Shown here: positions 20,373 to 32,230 of the stretch, piece by piece | Layout: the number at the start of each line of letters is the position of its first letter | How positions within the stretch are numbered: position 1 is the first letter of the stretch | Assembly (NCBI GenBank): GCA_958450325.1 | Contig: OY288259.1 | Location: 25,228,734 to 25,292,733, forward strand | Reading direction: 5' to 3' | Length of the DNA stretch: 64,000 nt | Source of the DNA: Agrostemma githago | Lineage: Eukaryota; Streptophyta; Magnoliopsida; Caryophyllales; Caryophyllaceae | Notes under the pieces: generated by a model | The model's input: only the letters and a program-made list of their open reading frames with translations | Databases searched by the model: none | What the model was told of the DNA's origin: nothing | Translations under genes and position numbers: made by a program

Positions 20373-21128
20373 ATAACATCCTAAACCTAATTCATATCAT
20401 AATTTATAGATATTCCACATTCGTACTTAACATCCTAAACCTAATCCATATTCATACTATCCTGAAACGATTCCCATTCATATTCAACATCAATTTCATA
20501 ATCATAATCCAAAACCTAAACACCTAAAATGCTCACAAAACCCCCAATTCATATTAACTTCAAACCCTAAACCCTAAATTCATACTAACACCCTAATTAT
20601 TCAACATAATCAATTTAAATTCAATAAACTAAATTCACAATACTAACAAACCAAATTAAAACCAACAATTCAAAAAACCAAGCGAAATTAGACAAATTTA
20701 AGGGATAACAATAGCTTAAATTGATTAATATTACTGGTAGAAAGAAGAGAATCAACGATTTCTGGCGAGTTTGGACGATTCCAACAACTTTTAGGCTATG
20801 AAACTTTGCTTTGGATAAGGTTTTCGCGGTATAGGGGATGTGATTTGGGGAAGAAATGACGAATGAATGAAGAACGAAAGATCCGCGTTATTTTAAAAAA
20901 AATCGAAAAAAAAATGGAGACTGACATCGGTCGCCAGATGACGTCATTGGCGACCGATTTCGGTCGCCCGCCTCTCTCCCAATTGTTTTTAAAAAAAATT
21001 CGTTGCTGCGTCGGTCGCCAATCTTTGAAACCGCTTTTGGTCGCCCGTGTTCTGTATCGGTCGCCAACTGGGTGACTATTAAATTGGACGCAACAAAGTG
21101 GTCACCCTTGAGGTGTTTTCTTGTAGTG
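20373..21128 (-). mobile_element. 3' end of a CACTA (En/Spm-type) transposon, truncated
   Basis: The right end reads GTTTTCTTGTAGTG, the reverse complement of the CACTACAAGAAAAC terminus found in many plant CACTA elements. About 20925-21070 has repeated CGGTCGCC/GGCGACCG units in both orientations, as expected for subterminal transposase sites. The other terminus is not in the window, and the left boundary given here is a guess. No transposase ORF is visible, so this is a non-autonomous or truncated copy. Confidence 0.65.
21115..21128 (-). repeat. CACTA terminal inverted repeat
   Basis: CACTACAAGAAAAC on the minus strand. The following CTA (21129-21131) would be the 3-base target duplication. 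Confidence 0.7.
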
Positions 21129-21131
21129 CTA

Positions 21132-22440
21132 TAGCCTTTGTGGTGGTGTTTTCGAGACGCACTTGATGGATTGTGTTATAGGTTTGACTTTTGTTCTTAA
21201 TGGCTCGCGTGAGAAGTGCTGTCGAGAAGCACTTGAGTCGCCTATGTGTGTGTGTGTGTGTGTGTGATGGTTTAGCCGCCATCTAAATGAAAAAGCAAAG
21301 CTTCTCACTAAAAACACTCACTAAACCAGGGTAAACGCGTGGCTTTAAAAGCATTGCACTTTGATTTTGCGGAACGATCAGTTTTGAAGGTATGATATGT
21401 GTTGCGGAGGTCTCAACCGAAGCTCAACAGGGAATTTAAATCACAAGATATTCACTTGTTGAAAGTAAGACGTTGCCTCATTTCACTAATGTATCAATTC
21501 AAGTCGAAAGACATTGAAAGTATCCAACCTTTCCGTACCCAGGATTTTTCTTTAGCCTTTTCTTTCGTCCTTAGTTGAGGATTGTCGGTGATAATGCCTT
21601 AAAAAAGGCATTGTCTCAAATTTTGGTTTGGGGCCTCTTTTTATCTTTTGGGTTGCGAAAGCTTGGGCCTTGTGTGTGCTGTTTCAGATAGGTCAAATTG
21701 TTTGTTTGGTTCAATAATTGAGGCGTACTTTTCAGCCTCTGTCCAAGCTTTGACTCCAGTTTCTTAGAGTCATGTTTCCTCTTATTGAGGACTCGATTTT
21801 AGGCTCCATGTTGTTGCTTTGCTGCTATAAATACCAGTAGTTCTCAATGTTGTATACACAACAAAAATACAATCAATACTAAAATCTTCATTTCTTCTTC
21901 ATGCTTCTGATCATTCTGGGTACGGTTCTTGTCGTTCCATAGCTCTATTACTCGAGTGGTCGAGTTTGAGCACTGTAGTGTTAACCTTGGGGAACTACCG
22001 GTGAATTGACGATTTTAACCTCGGTCATGCCGATATAGTTTTTGAGTCAGTGGGAACATTTTACAACGACACTGTTTTTCCATTTATCTCGCTAAGTTTC
22101 TCCGCGCAGTTTTCATTTCTTCCGCCGTATCTTGTCTTCCCTATTTGTGGTGGTCTTTTACTCCTTTTTTGCTTCGTGTTTGCTCTCTATCAAACTCCTA
22201 TTTGCTTGTTTTGTTTTCTCTGCCAATTTATTTGGCTTGCTTATCACGTGGTCCCATTTCTTCTTACTCCTTCGTTCATCTCCGTCTTTCGGTTTGTTTC
22301 TTTTGTTCCGGTTTTTTGTTCGTCTCCGTCCAACAAGATCTAGGCCCAGTCTTGGATAGTTGGATCCACTGTCGTCCTTATAAACAACGTCATGTTATTA
22401 TGCAATATCCAGAGTCTATTCTAACTCTATTGTAAAAAGA
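21132..22440 (+). other. Unrecognised sequence with a promoter-like TATA box
   Basis: Holds a TG microsatellite (21245-21266) and a TATAAATA box (21826-21833) followed by a Gly/Pro-free, T-rich stretch without a convincing ORF. The lay-out resembles a decayed LTR with promoter, but no matching partner or termini are seen. Short hydrophobic ORFs around 22050-22435 overlap in several frames and are not credible. Confidence 0.35.
21245..21266. repeat. TG dinucleotide microsatellite
   Basis: Eleven uninterrupted TG units. Confidence 0.95.
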
Positions 22441-23295
22441 TATATTGAGCTTCCATTATGCTTTTTGCACTGTTTTTAATAATGTATATATTTGTTAAAT
22501 ACATACTAAAGCTACAAATGTGTAGGGTTCAATATTTGTTTAATATTAAAATAATATAGAGCACGTGCATAAATGCATGATATGTAGACCCCGTAGTATA
22601 CTAAATAAAGATTTTAAATTTGAGATTTATTAATTTTACACCTCTCAGTTTTGAGAAAATAATCTGAAAATAATAAACTATCAAAGCAAATTGAGTAAAA
22701 TCAATAAATGTTTATTTTGTTGAAAATATTATCTACATAGCATATTTTTATTATACTCCATATGTTATTCTCACATTTCGAAAAACTTAATTTCCTCATA
22801 AAATACTCCATATGTATGAATTAATGCAAAGAATTGAATATTCATAATACATTTTAAAACAATTTATATGTTTTTTTTAAATTAATGTTTAAAGATTCAC
22901 AGTAATTTCTCACATCAATACATCATACAACAATTACAACACATGGAATAAGTTTGATTTCCTTCATGTAACACCAAGTTATTTTTTGAGTCATTTATAA
23001 GGTGTTACTTTTCTATTTTATTTAAGTCGGATTTTAAGTTGGAAAAATATTTTCAATGTCGTTATAAATAATAAATTATCTTGGGGCCTTTATAAATTCA
23101 AACGGTTTTTGACTATTTTTAAAGTGGAAAATTATTTTATAAACCGACTTTGTATCGGGTTTGAATTTGGGTAAAAAAAAAACTAATAAAACCTAACCCC
23201 TATTCACACCTCCACCGAGTTCTATTTTTTCCATTCATAACTCTCTCACTTTATTTCTTAAACCATTGTCACACTACCTTTATCCTCTGCTCCAT
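22441..23295. other. AT-rich intergenic sequence; possible LTR start at 22967
   Basis: No gene. From 22967, TGTAACACCAAG resembles the TGTAACACC start of chromovirus LTRs, and this sequence is cut at 23296 by the Tat element. No second end is visible, so this is only a suggestion. Confidence 0.35.
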
Positions 23296-23890
23296 TGTAG
23301 ACACCCACATTTTGACTGCCAGGTGTCTATAGCAGTTTCCGACAAACACCCGATGATGATTGGACGCAAACGTGCTTTAATATATTCGGAAACGGGCTCA
23401 AAATCATTGGCATTTGGCTTGGACTTTTTTTACGGAGTACATATCTCACAAAACCAACCTCAAAATCAGGCCCAGTGGGTCATTTCGAGTCAAATAAGAC
23501 TAATTTGGATCGAATCCGACACCAGGGGTAAAACCGTCTTTTAGCGACCGAGTCAAAACCCGGTCGAGAATATTCTCGAGGCACACGGACCAGCCGTGAC
23601 ACCTCACACGTCCGGTTTGGACTCCAACACCACAAAAAATCAGCTACACAAAATATTAAACAAATCCGTTTAAGGATAGGATTCGATCTCAAGTAGGAAT
23701 TCTATCCGAAAACCGAATCAGATATTCAACCGAGCTGGGACACTCGGCCGAACTACTCCCCCAACCAGCCGGTTCCCTTTCTTCTCCAACAAGAAAGCGG
23801 AATTTACGTTCCTCTCGACTTCTTACATTTCCTATCCTAAGCGGTAATTCTAACTAAAGCACTTCTCCTAGCCAAGGTCGGGAATATTCC

Positions 23891-23898
23891 TATAAATA
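23891..23898 (+). promoter_or_regulatory. TATA box of C1 5' LTR
   Basis: TATAAATA, conserved at 52708-52715 and, on the minus strand, at 27829-27836. Confidence 0.75.
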
Positions 23899-24527
23899 GG
23901 CCCCTTGCAAAACTCAAAATGCATTCAAAAAATATTCATTAACATCAAGCACTCAGAATTACTCACATCAATTACACACATCCATAAATATCCTTACATT
24001 TAGCATCGAAAAACCGATATTATACCCGAAGGAAACCGGCCCCTAGACCCGACACCCTTCACGTTCCAAAACCGAGCCACCACAACTCACCGGCATCCAC
24101 TCGACGCTCCTGTGCCCAAGCCACGTTCCGACGAGCTCCGATCCGAGTAGACTAAAACATCAAATTCATCTTTTTATTATTTGTTTTATTTTACTAAAAC
24201 GAATCTCACATGCTAAATTCAACTTTGACGTTAATTTTACATGCATTAAACCGACTTAGCAACCCATTCAATCCCTCGCATGTTTATGTAAACAATGTTT
24301 GCATATCATTCATCGTATTACTAACGCGCGTATTCAAAAATCAAACGATATCCTAGTAGAGGCCGCTAATGTGCGGGCGGGGTTGGGTGTTCTTTGTGAA
24401 CTTCCCAACAAGTACCCTCACCCCTTACTCAGAACCTCGGTTTCCAGATGTCCGAGACCATTGGCAACGAGAGTCATTCAATACACGGTATCCGATCAAG
24501 TCGGTATCGATATCAAATGCAAAGGGA

Positions 24528-24601
24528 CGAGCCCAATAAACTCTGACATCGGAAATGGGCCGTATTTTGTATACGGCCCACTACGACATAGAGTGGGCTC
24601 G
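24528..24601 (+). promoter_or_regulatory. Structured poly(A)-signal region in C1 LTR
   Basis: Outer stem CGAGCCCA (24528-24535) with TGGGCTCG (24594-24601). Inner stem TGGGCCGTAT (24556-24565) with ATACGGCCCA (24571-24580). AATAAA lies at 24535-24540 at the base of the structure. The same arrangement is kept in the other two Tat LTRs (26174-26247 minus strand; 53344-53417). Confidence 0.6.
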
Positions 24602-24744
24602 AATGGTTCCGAATAACCCCAAAATTCGGTGATGACTCCAACTTCGATTTAAATTTCAATTTGACCTTCTCATATGGAGATTCATTCGCCTCCCCAAACC
24701 CGCGCGTGGCCGCGTCGGGGTGGACCTATGTCATGTTCACAATT

Positions 24745-24762
24745 TGGCGACTCCGCTGGGGA
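24745..24762 (+). other. Primer-binding site of C1
   Basis: TGGCGACTCCGCTGGGGA, three bases after the LTR. This sequence is usual for Tat/Ogre-type elements; tRNA-Arg is the primer usually named for them, which I have not checked. Confidence 0.85.
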
Positions 24763-25823
24763 TTAACTGATGTGTGACTTACCATCGGCATCCTCAGGGT
24801 GAGACTCGAATAGAAATCGTTTGACTAGTACAATACGCATTTTAGTTTTACGGTTCATGCATAACCCCATATTTTCCCGGGCCGGTACTGGTGACCGACG
24901 TCCCACTATACTATTGATGTAGTCCAAATTGGATATGTCGAAGGTGTCCATTAGCCGATTCGTATGGGTTTTACGGCATGTTCTAAGCTCAACTCGACTT
25001 AGGAAGTCCGCCCCGATTCTCGATAGGCTGTGTACACTGGTATAGACCCTTTCAGACTGACCGAGACTTATAATTAGAGCATACAAGGCGTCGTTATACT
25101 GTTTCCATGACTACGTGCTACCAGATCTACAAGTCGTTTTTCAAAAACTCGTCTTTTTCAAAATAGCGTCCTTTTCAAAATATCCAATTTCAAACCCCGG
25201 GACATATACCGAATTTAGGATCCACGATTTTACTCAAAATAACCTATTTTTTAGCCGGTATTATGCCCATTTTAAAACCCAAAAATATTTTCGAAACTTT
25301 TCAAACCCGTCACCCGGCCCACCTTTTCCGTTTTCTCGAAAAAGTTCGGGTTTCCCTCCCGAATTTTTCGGGCTTTCAAAAATTCAATTTCAAAACCTTC
25401 CTCTTCTTAGAACTTCCCGTATTTAGCAGTGTCGGGTCATGTCGTAGGTCGTCGAGGTCTCTAGCGTCGAAACTCCGTCGATCTTATATCACGGTTTTCC
25501 TCCCTATCCCAGTCCGCCTTATTTGACTAAGGCAAGGCCCACCTACGTAGGACATACTCCTACAAGGGTTGGCCCGTCTACACAATCGAGTTTAAAAGTC
25601 TGGGGAATGTCTCACATGAACCTCCTTCTGAACAGGGCCCAACCCACACAGCTGGATCCTAAAGGATGCCCACCTTTCACAAGTCATCCGTCTAGATGTT
25701 TTTTCCGAGTCGTTTTCTCTCTAGTTTCCCTTTTCCTTGCTCGGGATGTACTTTTGTTCTAGGATTTGGGCTAGTTGCTGATTACGCGGTGTTCTTACAG
25801 ACAGGCCATCCTTCACCCGAACG
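24763..25823 (+). other. Untranslated leader of C1
   Basis: About 1 kb between the primer-binding site and gag, homologous to 53579-54640 in C2. No conserved ORF; ORFs on both strands here are small and differ in frame between copies. Confidence 0.7.
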
Positions 25824-26033
25824 ATGACGCAACAAGCCATTGACGAGTTGACCGTTTCGTTGGCCAAGCTCCAAGACCAATTGACCAAAATGAGGGAGGA
25901 TCGGATCGCCATCCTCACTCGGGTAAGCGCAGTCGAACAAGGAACTCCTAGCGCTGTGGTTGAAGACGATGGGCCGTTAGCTGAACTGGCCAGCGCGGTC
26001 CACAAACTGCAAGAACAGGTCCACACGACCACC
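25824..26033 (+). pseudogene. gag: gag of C1, N-terminal part
   Basis: Starts ATG at 25824, MTQQAIDELTV..., and runs as a predicted coiled coil (KLQDQLTKMRED) until a reversed solo LTR interrupts it after codon 70. The same start is used in C2 at 54641. Removing 26034-28420 restores the frame into the next part of gag. Confidence 0.85.
26029..26033. repeat. Target-site duplication of reversed solo LTR, left copy
   Basis: CCACC, matching 28416-28420. The empty site is seen in C2 near 54846-54850. Confidence 0.93.
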
Positions 26034-26173
26034 TGTGGACATGACATAGGTCCACCCCGACGCGGCCACGCGCGGGTTTGGGGAGGCGAATGAATCTCCA
26101 TATGAGATGGTCAAATTGAAATTTAAATCGAAGTTGGAGTCGCCACCGAATTTTATGGTTATTCGGAACCGTC

Positions 26174-26247
26174 CGAGCCCACTCTATGTCGTAGTGGGCC
26201 GTATACAAAATACGGCCCAGTTCCGATGTCAGAGTTTATTGGGCTCG
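26174..26247 (-). promoter_or_regulatory. Structured poly(A)-signal region, reversed solo LTR
   Basis: Same outer and inner stems as 24528-24601 on the opposite strand. AATAAA is at 26235-26240 (minus). Confidence 0.55.
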
Positions 26248-27828
26248 TCCCTTTTCATATCGATGCAGATGCCGACTTGGGCGGTTAATCGTATATTGAA
26301 TGACTCTCGTTGCCAATGGTTTCGGACATCCGGAAACCACGGTTCTGAGTAAGGGGTGAGGGTACGTGTTGGGAAGTTCACTAAGAACACCCAACCCCGC
26401 CCGCACATTAGCGGCCTCTACTAGGATATCGTTTGGTTTTTTAATACGCGTGTTAGTAATACGATGAATGATATGCAAACATTGTTTTCCTAAACATGCG
26501 AGGAATTGAATGGGTTGCTAAGTCGGTTTAATGCATGAAAAATTTAACGTTAAAGTTGAATTTAGCATGTGAGATTCGTTTTAGTATAATAAAACAAACA
26601 ATGAAAAAGATATGAATTTGCTACAAAGGATAAACAAACGAGTTAGTATCGATTTGTAAATAATAATATAGCAAATAAAATAAATATACGAGATCGAGAA
26701 AATAAATATTAATCGAAATCTGAAAAATATCGCTAAAGCTCTGTTTTGTATAAAAAACGAAGTTCGAAAAATAATAAAAAAGCGGAAAAGATGCGCCGTG
26801 GCAGCCGGCCGCGCGGCTCGCCTGGGATGCCGGCGAGTCGCGTGTCGGGATGATTTCGTAAGCGGTTTTTTGAAAATTTGATGCTTTTATTAAACCGCGT
26901 ACGAATATTGCATAATTCGTACTCGACTTAATATTTTCGATATTCGTTATATTCGATAATTGACTACGAAATCAATATCAAATACTTCGAATAGTTTTAG
27001 AAAAGATATAAATTTTGAAATTGTTTCGTAGAATAATAAGATAAAACGAACGAAAAAAAGCTAAAAGAGGACTCGGGTTTCAGGCCCGTGCGCGAGTCGC
27101 CTAGGTGGGGCGCGACTCGCGTGCGGGTCTGTCCCGGTTTTGCTCGTTGTTCGAAAATTGTTTAATTTTGATAAATCGCGTACAAATATGAATTAATTTA
27201 TACTCGATTTATGTTTTCGATATTCGTCGTACCCGATATTCGATTATGAAATCGATATCGAGTATTCGGAATGATTTTTAGAAAAGGGTTTTGTAAAAAA
27301 GAATTTGAACGAAAAAAAGATGTAACGATTTTTAATATCGTCGAGATTTTAATATAATTCTTTTCGATACAATATTCGATTATAGAAAATCGATATCATA
27401 TTTTTAAGAATGCTGTTGTATGAAAATAGTTTTTAATAGTATCGATATTAGAAAATAAAATAAACGACGACCGACCCATAAAAAATAAGACGGACGAGGA
27501 GGAAGAGAGAAGAAGAAGAGAAATCAGGTTTTGTTACACCCTCAACCTACATGCTTCTGTTTATTCGGATCAGGGCTCGTCGGGACGTGGCTTAGGCACA
27601 AGAGCGTCGAGTGGATGTCGGTGAGTTATGGTGGCTCGGTTTGGGCGTGACGTGTGAAGGGTGTCGGGTATCGGGCCGGTTTCCTTCGGGTTTGTAATAT
27701 CGGTTTCTCGATGCTAAATTTTATGTGTGTTTTTATGGGAATAATTGATGTTGTAGATGATTGATGATTGATAATGAATGTAGATTGTAGATGCTAATTG
27801 ATTGTGTAAAAGTGTGTGTGCAAGGGGC

Positions 27829-27836
27829 TATTTATA
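27829..27836 (-). promoter_or_regulatory. TATA box of the reversed solo LTR
   Basis: TATAAATA on the minus strand. Confidence 0.65.
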
Positions 27837-28415
27837 GGGAATTCCCGACCTTGGCTAGGAGAGTTTGAACTACCGCTAGAGATAGGAAATATAGGAAGCT
27901 GTAAGGCATGAGAATTCCGCTTTCTTGTCAAGGAAGAAAGGGAAAACCGCTGGAATATGCTGCTCGGCCGAGTATTTGCACTCGGTCGGATGTCTGAATC
28001 GGTTTTCGGATAGGATTCCTACTTGAGATCGAATTCCATCCTTAAACGGATTTGTTTAATATTTTATGTAGCTGATTTTTCGTAGGATTAGAGTTCGAAT
28101 CAGCCGTGTGAGGTGTCACGGCTGAATCACGTGCCTCGGAAATAATTTTGACGGGTCTTGACTCGGTCGTAAAAAGACGGTTTTACCCCTGGTGTCGGAA
28201 TCGACCCAAATTAGTCTTATTTGACTCGAAACGACTCACTGGGCCTGATTTTGAGGTTGGTTTTGTGAGATATGTACTCTATAATGAGCCCAAGCCAAAT
28301 GCCAATGATTTTGAGCCCGTTTCTGAGTATCTAAAGCACGTTTGCGTCCGATCATCATCGGGTGTTTGTCGGAAACTGCTATAGACACCTGGCGGTCAAA
28401 ATGTGGGTGTCTACA

Positions 28416-28420
28416 CCACC
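28416..28420. repeat. Target-site duplication of reversed solo LTR, right copy
   Basis: CCACC, matching 26029-26033. Confidence 0.93.
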
Positions 28421-29676
28421 AGCAACACCATCCACACGGAAAATGCTCGGGCTTATTCGCCCCTAACTGATGAATTGTCCGCTAATCTCAACTTGACGGG
28501 CCTACCCATGTTTGATGGGACTGAAGACCCGGTACTCCATATCCGGGCTTTTAAGGAATTCATGGCAGTTAAGGGGGTAAAATCGACCATGTTCAAGCAT
28601 CTCTTTGCTTCATCCTTGGACAAGCACCCGAGAGCCTGGTACTACAGGCTTGATTCCAAGAAGTACAAAACTTGGGACGATGTCGCAACGGAGTTCGCCC
28701 GAAACTATGCGGACAATATTGAGATCCAGACGACCATGCGTACTCTGGAGGTCATGGCCCAAGAGCCTAAGGAGGGTTTCACCAAATACCTCCAAAGGTG
28801 GAGGGCTGAAAGTGTCAAGCTGGTCGACAAGCCTAGCGAAAAGGTGCTAGTGGAGGCCTTTGTGAAAAATCTCCTCCCATCCTACCGGATCCATCTCAGG
28901 TACGCCATCTTACCCAATTTCGCCACCTTAACCGAAATGGGTACCAGAATCGAAGACGATTTGAGGTTAGAGAACCTTACTAAGGCCTCTACTGAGGGGT
29001 ATCAAGGAGCCAGCTCGTCTTCTGGCAAGCCCGCAACCACAAATGCGGCCCGAAGCATCTTCGACGAGGTCAATTTGCTAGACACCTCGACCAAAAAGAA
29101 TACTCCGGCTCGAGTATTCACTGACATAGGGACTACTTATGCTAACGCCTTACAAAGGCTATCTTCTAAGGGCCTGATCCAGCCGATAGGCCCAATGCCG
29201 GAGGTTCCTGTCGAAAAACGGTCCAAAAGCTACAACGCCCAGGCCTATTGACACTATCACCGAGGCAACGGGCACGACACTGAAAAGCGCTGGAAGTTGA
29301 AGCATCTCATTCAAGATCTGATCGAGAGTGGGAAGATACCGCTACCCAGCGATAAGCCCAGTAACAAAAACAACCCTCTTGCTACTCACGCCATTTTCAC
29401 TGGAGAAGTAGTCGACTGTACTCATCTCATTTCCCCTTTCATTCCTCAAATCAACGGGATATGGAATGATGACGAGGAGGATGTTTACTTGGTTAAGGGG
29501 GAAACCGTCCCCATTATTATCGAAGAAATCCTGAAGGCCAAAACTAAGGCCCTGGCCGGCACGCACGTCATCACGGCCGGACCTTCGGCCCCGGGATCCG
29601 TCACTGAACCCGCCAAGACGGACTCTACACTTGAAGAACCAAATACTGACACGGCCCTAGTCAAGCAACTGAAGAG
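28421..29676 (+). pseudogene. gag: gag of C1, C-terminal part, and start of the gag-protease linker
   Basis: Continues gag after the solo LTR. The retrotransposon Gag capsid domain covers about 28500-28990 (FDGTEDPVLHIRAFKEFM ... EVMAQEPKEGFTKYLQRW). An in-frame TGA at 29249-29251 falls where a zinc-knuckle cysteine is expected (...AQAY-stop-HYHRGNGHDTEK). In C1 the next expected cysteine is also lost (EKRWKLK; C2 has EKCWKLK). After the stop the same frame continues to the array at 29677, and the 14,808 bp inserted there is a multiple of three, so protease follows in the same frame from 44485. C2 has the same TGA, so the lesion is older than the duplication. Confidence 0.82.
29573..29676. 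repeat. 104-bp duplication flanking the tandem array, left copy
   Basis: ACGGCCGGACCTTCGG...GAAGAG, repeated at 44381-44484 with two mismatches. It is far longer than a normal 5-base target duplication. Confidence 0.9.
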
Positions 29677-32230
29677 TGTAACACCCACAATTTTCCTAAT
29701 TTTGCTATCCGTTCCGTTACGATTATATCGTAACTCTGTATATTTCGTCAATAATTATTTTCTAACGCGTTTTAATCCGATTTCTTCATAAACGCTTATA
29801 TTATTTTACGAACCTTCTTTTGTCAACACTACATATTATTTTAATCGGAAACTTATCACATCAATTCGTTGCTTGTTCGTTCCATCTCAACCATCTCGTT
29901 TCCTAGTTAAGTTAAGAGTCCTTGTGACTTATTATTGCTATCTTTTAGCTTCCTAATTTCTCTTTATATTCTCATTCATTTATTCTAGTCTATTTGATTC
30001 ACAACAGAAGTTTCTTTTCTTCTCTATGTTTCACTTTAAACTTCATCCTTTTCGTTCATCATCAATCAGATCCTAATTCGTCTCTAATTCTTTCCGGTCT
30101 CGAGGGTAATTTAATTACTCTTATTCGTTCTTCATCTCGTTTCTCTTCTATTCACTTATAATGTGGATTTAATACCATATATTTAATTATTTCGTAGGCT
30201 GTCGTGCTAGATCCGACGAAGATGATTATTTAATTGATTCCGATCTCGATTAAGGTAACATTGACACGTTACTCGGTATTATTTGATGTTATTGTTGTAG
30301 TTGCATGTATAGAAATTAGTTTTTTGTTAGACAATATATGTATGTCTTGTTTTTAATAACAAAAACTTTAAAATCGTAAATCTTCATACGTTTTGTTGTT
30401 TTTAAATTGTTTTTACGAGATTTGCGAATAAATCGTTCTTTTAAATATTAAAAAGTAATAAAAGGTCGAGACTAAAACATACAAATAATAATTAATTTCA
30501 TAATTTTCGTGATTTTTGATATAAAGGGTCAAATTGAAAGTTTTATTTTAATAGAGTTACAACATGTTTCAGAATCTGTTAGTGTTTTTGTGTTAATTAA
30601 AACTCTGTTTTAAAGACTTTATTTACGGAAACTTTTAAAAGAGACTACTATTTATTTTAAGTCTAATTTATGCCTATTTAATTTCGTAAATTAATTCCTA
30701 GTGGTTTGGTCAAAATAAATTGTTTATGAACGGGTGTCAAACTAATCCGCGATTCTGTCAGTTGTGATAAGATCTAAATTTAAACATGTGTTAAAATTTT
30801 TATTTAATATTGGTAATTTACTTACAGAAACTATGAAAAGTCTAGTTAATGTTTCCAATTGGATTTTATTTAAAATCAATTTTAAAACGTCTTTTATTAA
30901 ATAAATACAATCGAGTGTCTAATTCTGACAGTTTTTAAATATACGAATAAAAAGCCGTATTTATTTGAAATTTGGAACTTCTCCAGAAATAAAAGTTGTA
31001 ATTAAGTTTTTAAAGTTTTCAACCCCACTGGTCTTACGTTGTTTTGATTTTTCATGATTTAATTACGAATTTTATAGTAAGACAGTGCAATTCTGGAAAA
31101 TCTGTCGATTTGTTATTTAAATACTTTTAATTACTTAAATTTCAACCTTTTTAAAATAATTATGATTTTGACTTTAATTGAATTTTAATTATGAATTATA
31201 CATCTATATAATAAATATAATGTTTACGTCTCGAGGCCAATATTAACTATTTTATATAACTCCTATTTTGATCGATTTCTATTTATTATAATATCTACTT
31301 TTGGAAAGTTATTATCTTAAGAAAAGTTTTATATCTATAAAGTTTTCTCTTTTGAAAAACGAACTATATTTCTATTGAATTTCGATAATGACTTTGTTTT
31401 GGAGTTATGGAATAAGGAAAGTGTACGGGTAGAGTAATACAGTCTAGACTATACGTTTTGCCATCAGCTATAAGGCTAGTGTATCCGAGCGGGATGCATT
31501 GGTTGTTGAACTGGGCATGTTCTTGTCCAGGGGTGTATGTTTATTTTGACCTTAAGCTCGTACCTCGCATGTAAGACGCCGTCGGGTTGAACTGGGCACA
31601 CTTGGTGTTCCAGGAGGGGTGTGCATATTTACTTAAGCTAGGACCTCGCATAGATAAGTCGTCGTCCAATTATGGTTAAGTAGCCTAGATTAGAGATCAA
31701 AGTTTGATTTGTTTAAACTAAGTTCTCGAAGCTAGTTTAGTATTCTTCTAGTGAAAGTCTATTCTGTTGCACTGATTCATATCCATAACGTCGTTATTAC
31801 TATTGGTTGATATTGACTTGCAGGTTGACAATCATTTTAAATTATTTTACTATATCGTTTTAAACGTTTTCCATTTTGAACTATTTTGATATAATAGTAA
31901 TTATGCTTTAATGTCATGTAATATGGCTGGGAGAACGTCGTCGTTACTCCCCACTGAGTTGTGGCTGTTATGTTTATAACATGACAGGTATTTTGCTGCT
32001 GGGTTTGGGTGTGAGCTAGCGAGTAGCATGGATCCTTCTCTATTTCATTGATATTAATTCATGGATTGTTAAACCCATTTGGAGAATTTTTATTTTCAGC
32101 CCTTTTGTGAAAAGTGGCATTTGTATTGACTGACCGTTCTTTTTGTAAAATTTAGAACATCAGTGTGTTTTAATCCCAAGTCTACAGTGTTTCCGCCACT
32201 GTATTGCGTTAGAATTTATAGGGGATTACA
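29677..32230 (+). mobile_element. Array LTR 1
   Basis: 2554 bp. Lacks about 39 bases near 29840 that the other three have. Shares three diagnostic variants with LTR 4 (near 30551, 30640 and 30693) that LTRs 2 and 3 do not carry. Holds two imperfect 80-base units around 31510-31670 (GTTGAACTGGGCA...CCTCGCAT). Confidence 0.88.

Larger units (their letters stand above)
23296..24741 (+). mobile_element. 5' LTR of Tat element C1
   Basis: 1446 bp, TGTAGACA...TGTTCACA. The first bases form an inverted repeat: TAGACACC (23298-23305) with GGTGTCTA (23322-23329). It contains TATAAATA at 23891-23898 and a structured AATAAA region at 24528-24601. It inserts after TCCAT (23291-23295). Confidence 0.92.
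26034..28415 (-). mobile_element. Solo Tat-family LTR in reverse orientation, inserted in gag
   Basis: 2382 bp, on the minus strand TGTAGACACCC...TGTCCACA, flanked by CCACC. It belongs to the same family as the C1/C2 LTRs but is about 930 bp longer. The additional part (about 26600-27540) has imperfect repeats of roughly 300 bp, each a GC-rich piece with GCGAGTCGCC followed by an AT-rich piece with GATATTCG. TATAAATA lies at 27829-27836 (minus). No internal sequence remains, so the rest was lost by recombination between its LTRs. Confidence 0.93.

Noticed and set aside
22050..22435. Overlapping hydrophobic ORFs of 75-97 aa
   Set aside because: Three overlapping frames in T-rich sequence, no motif, no homologue elsewhere in the window.
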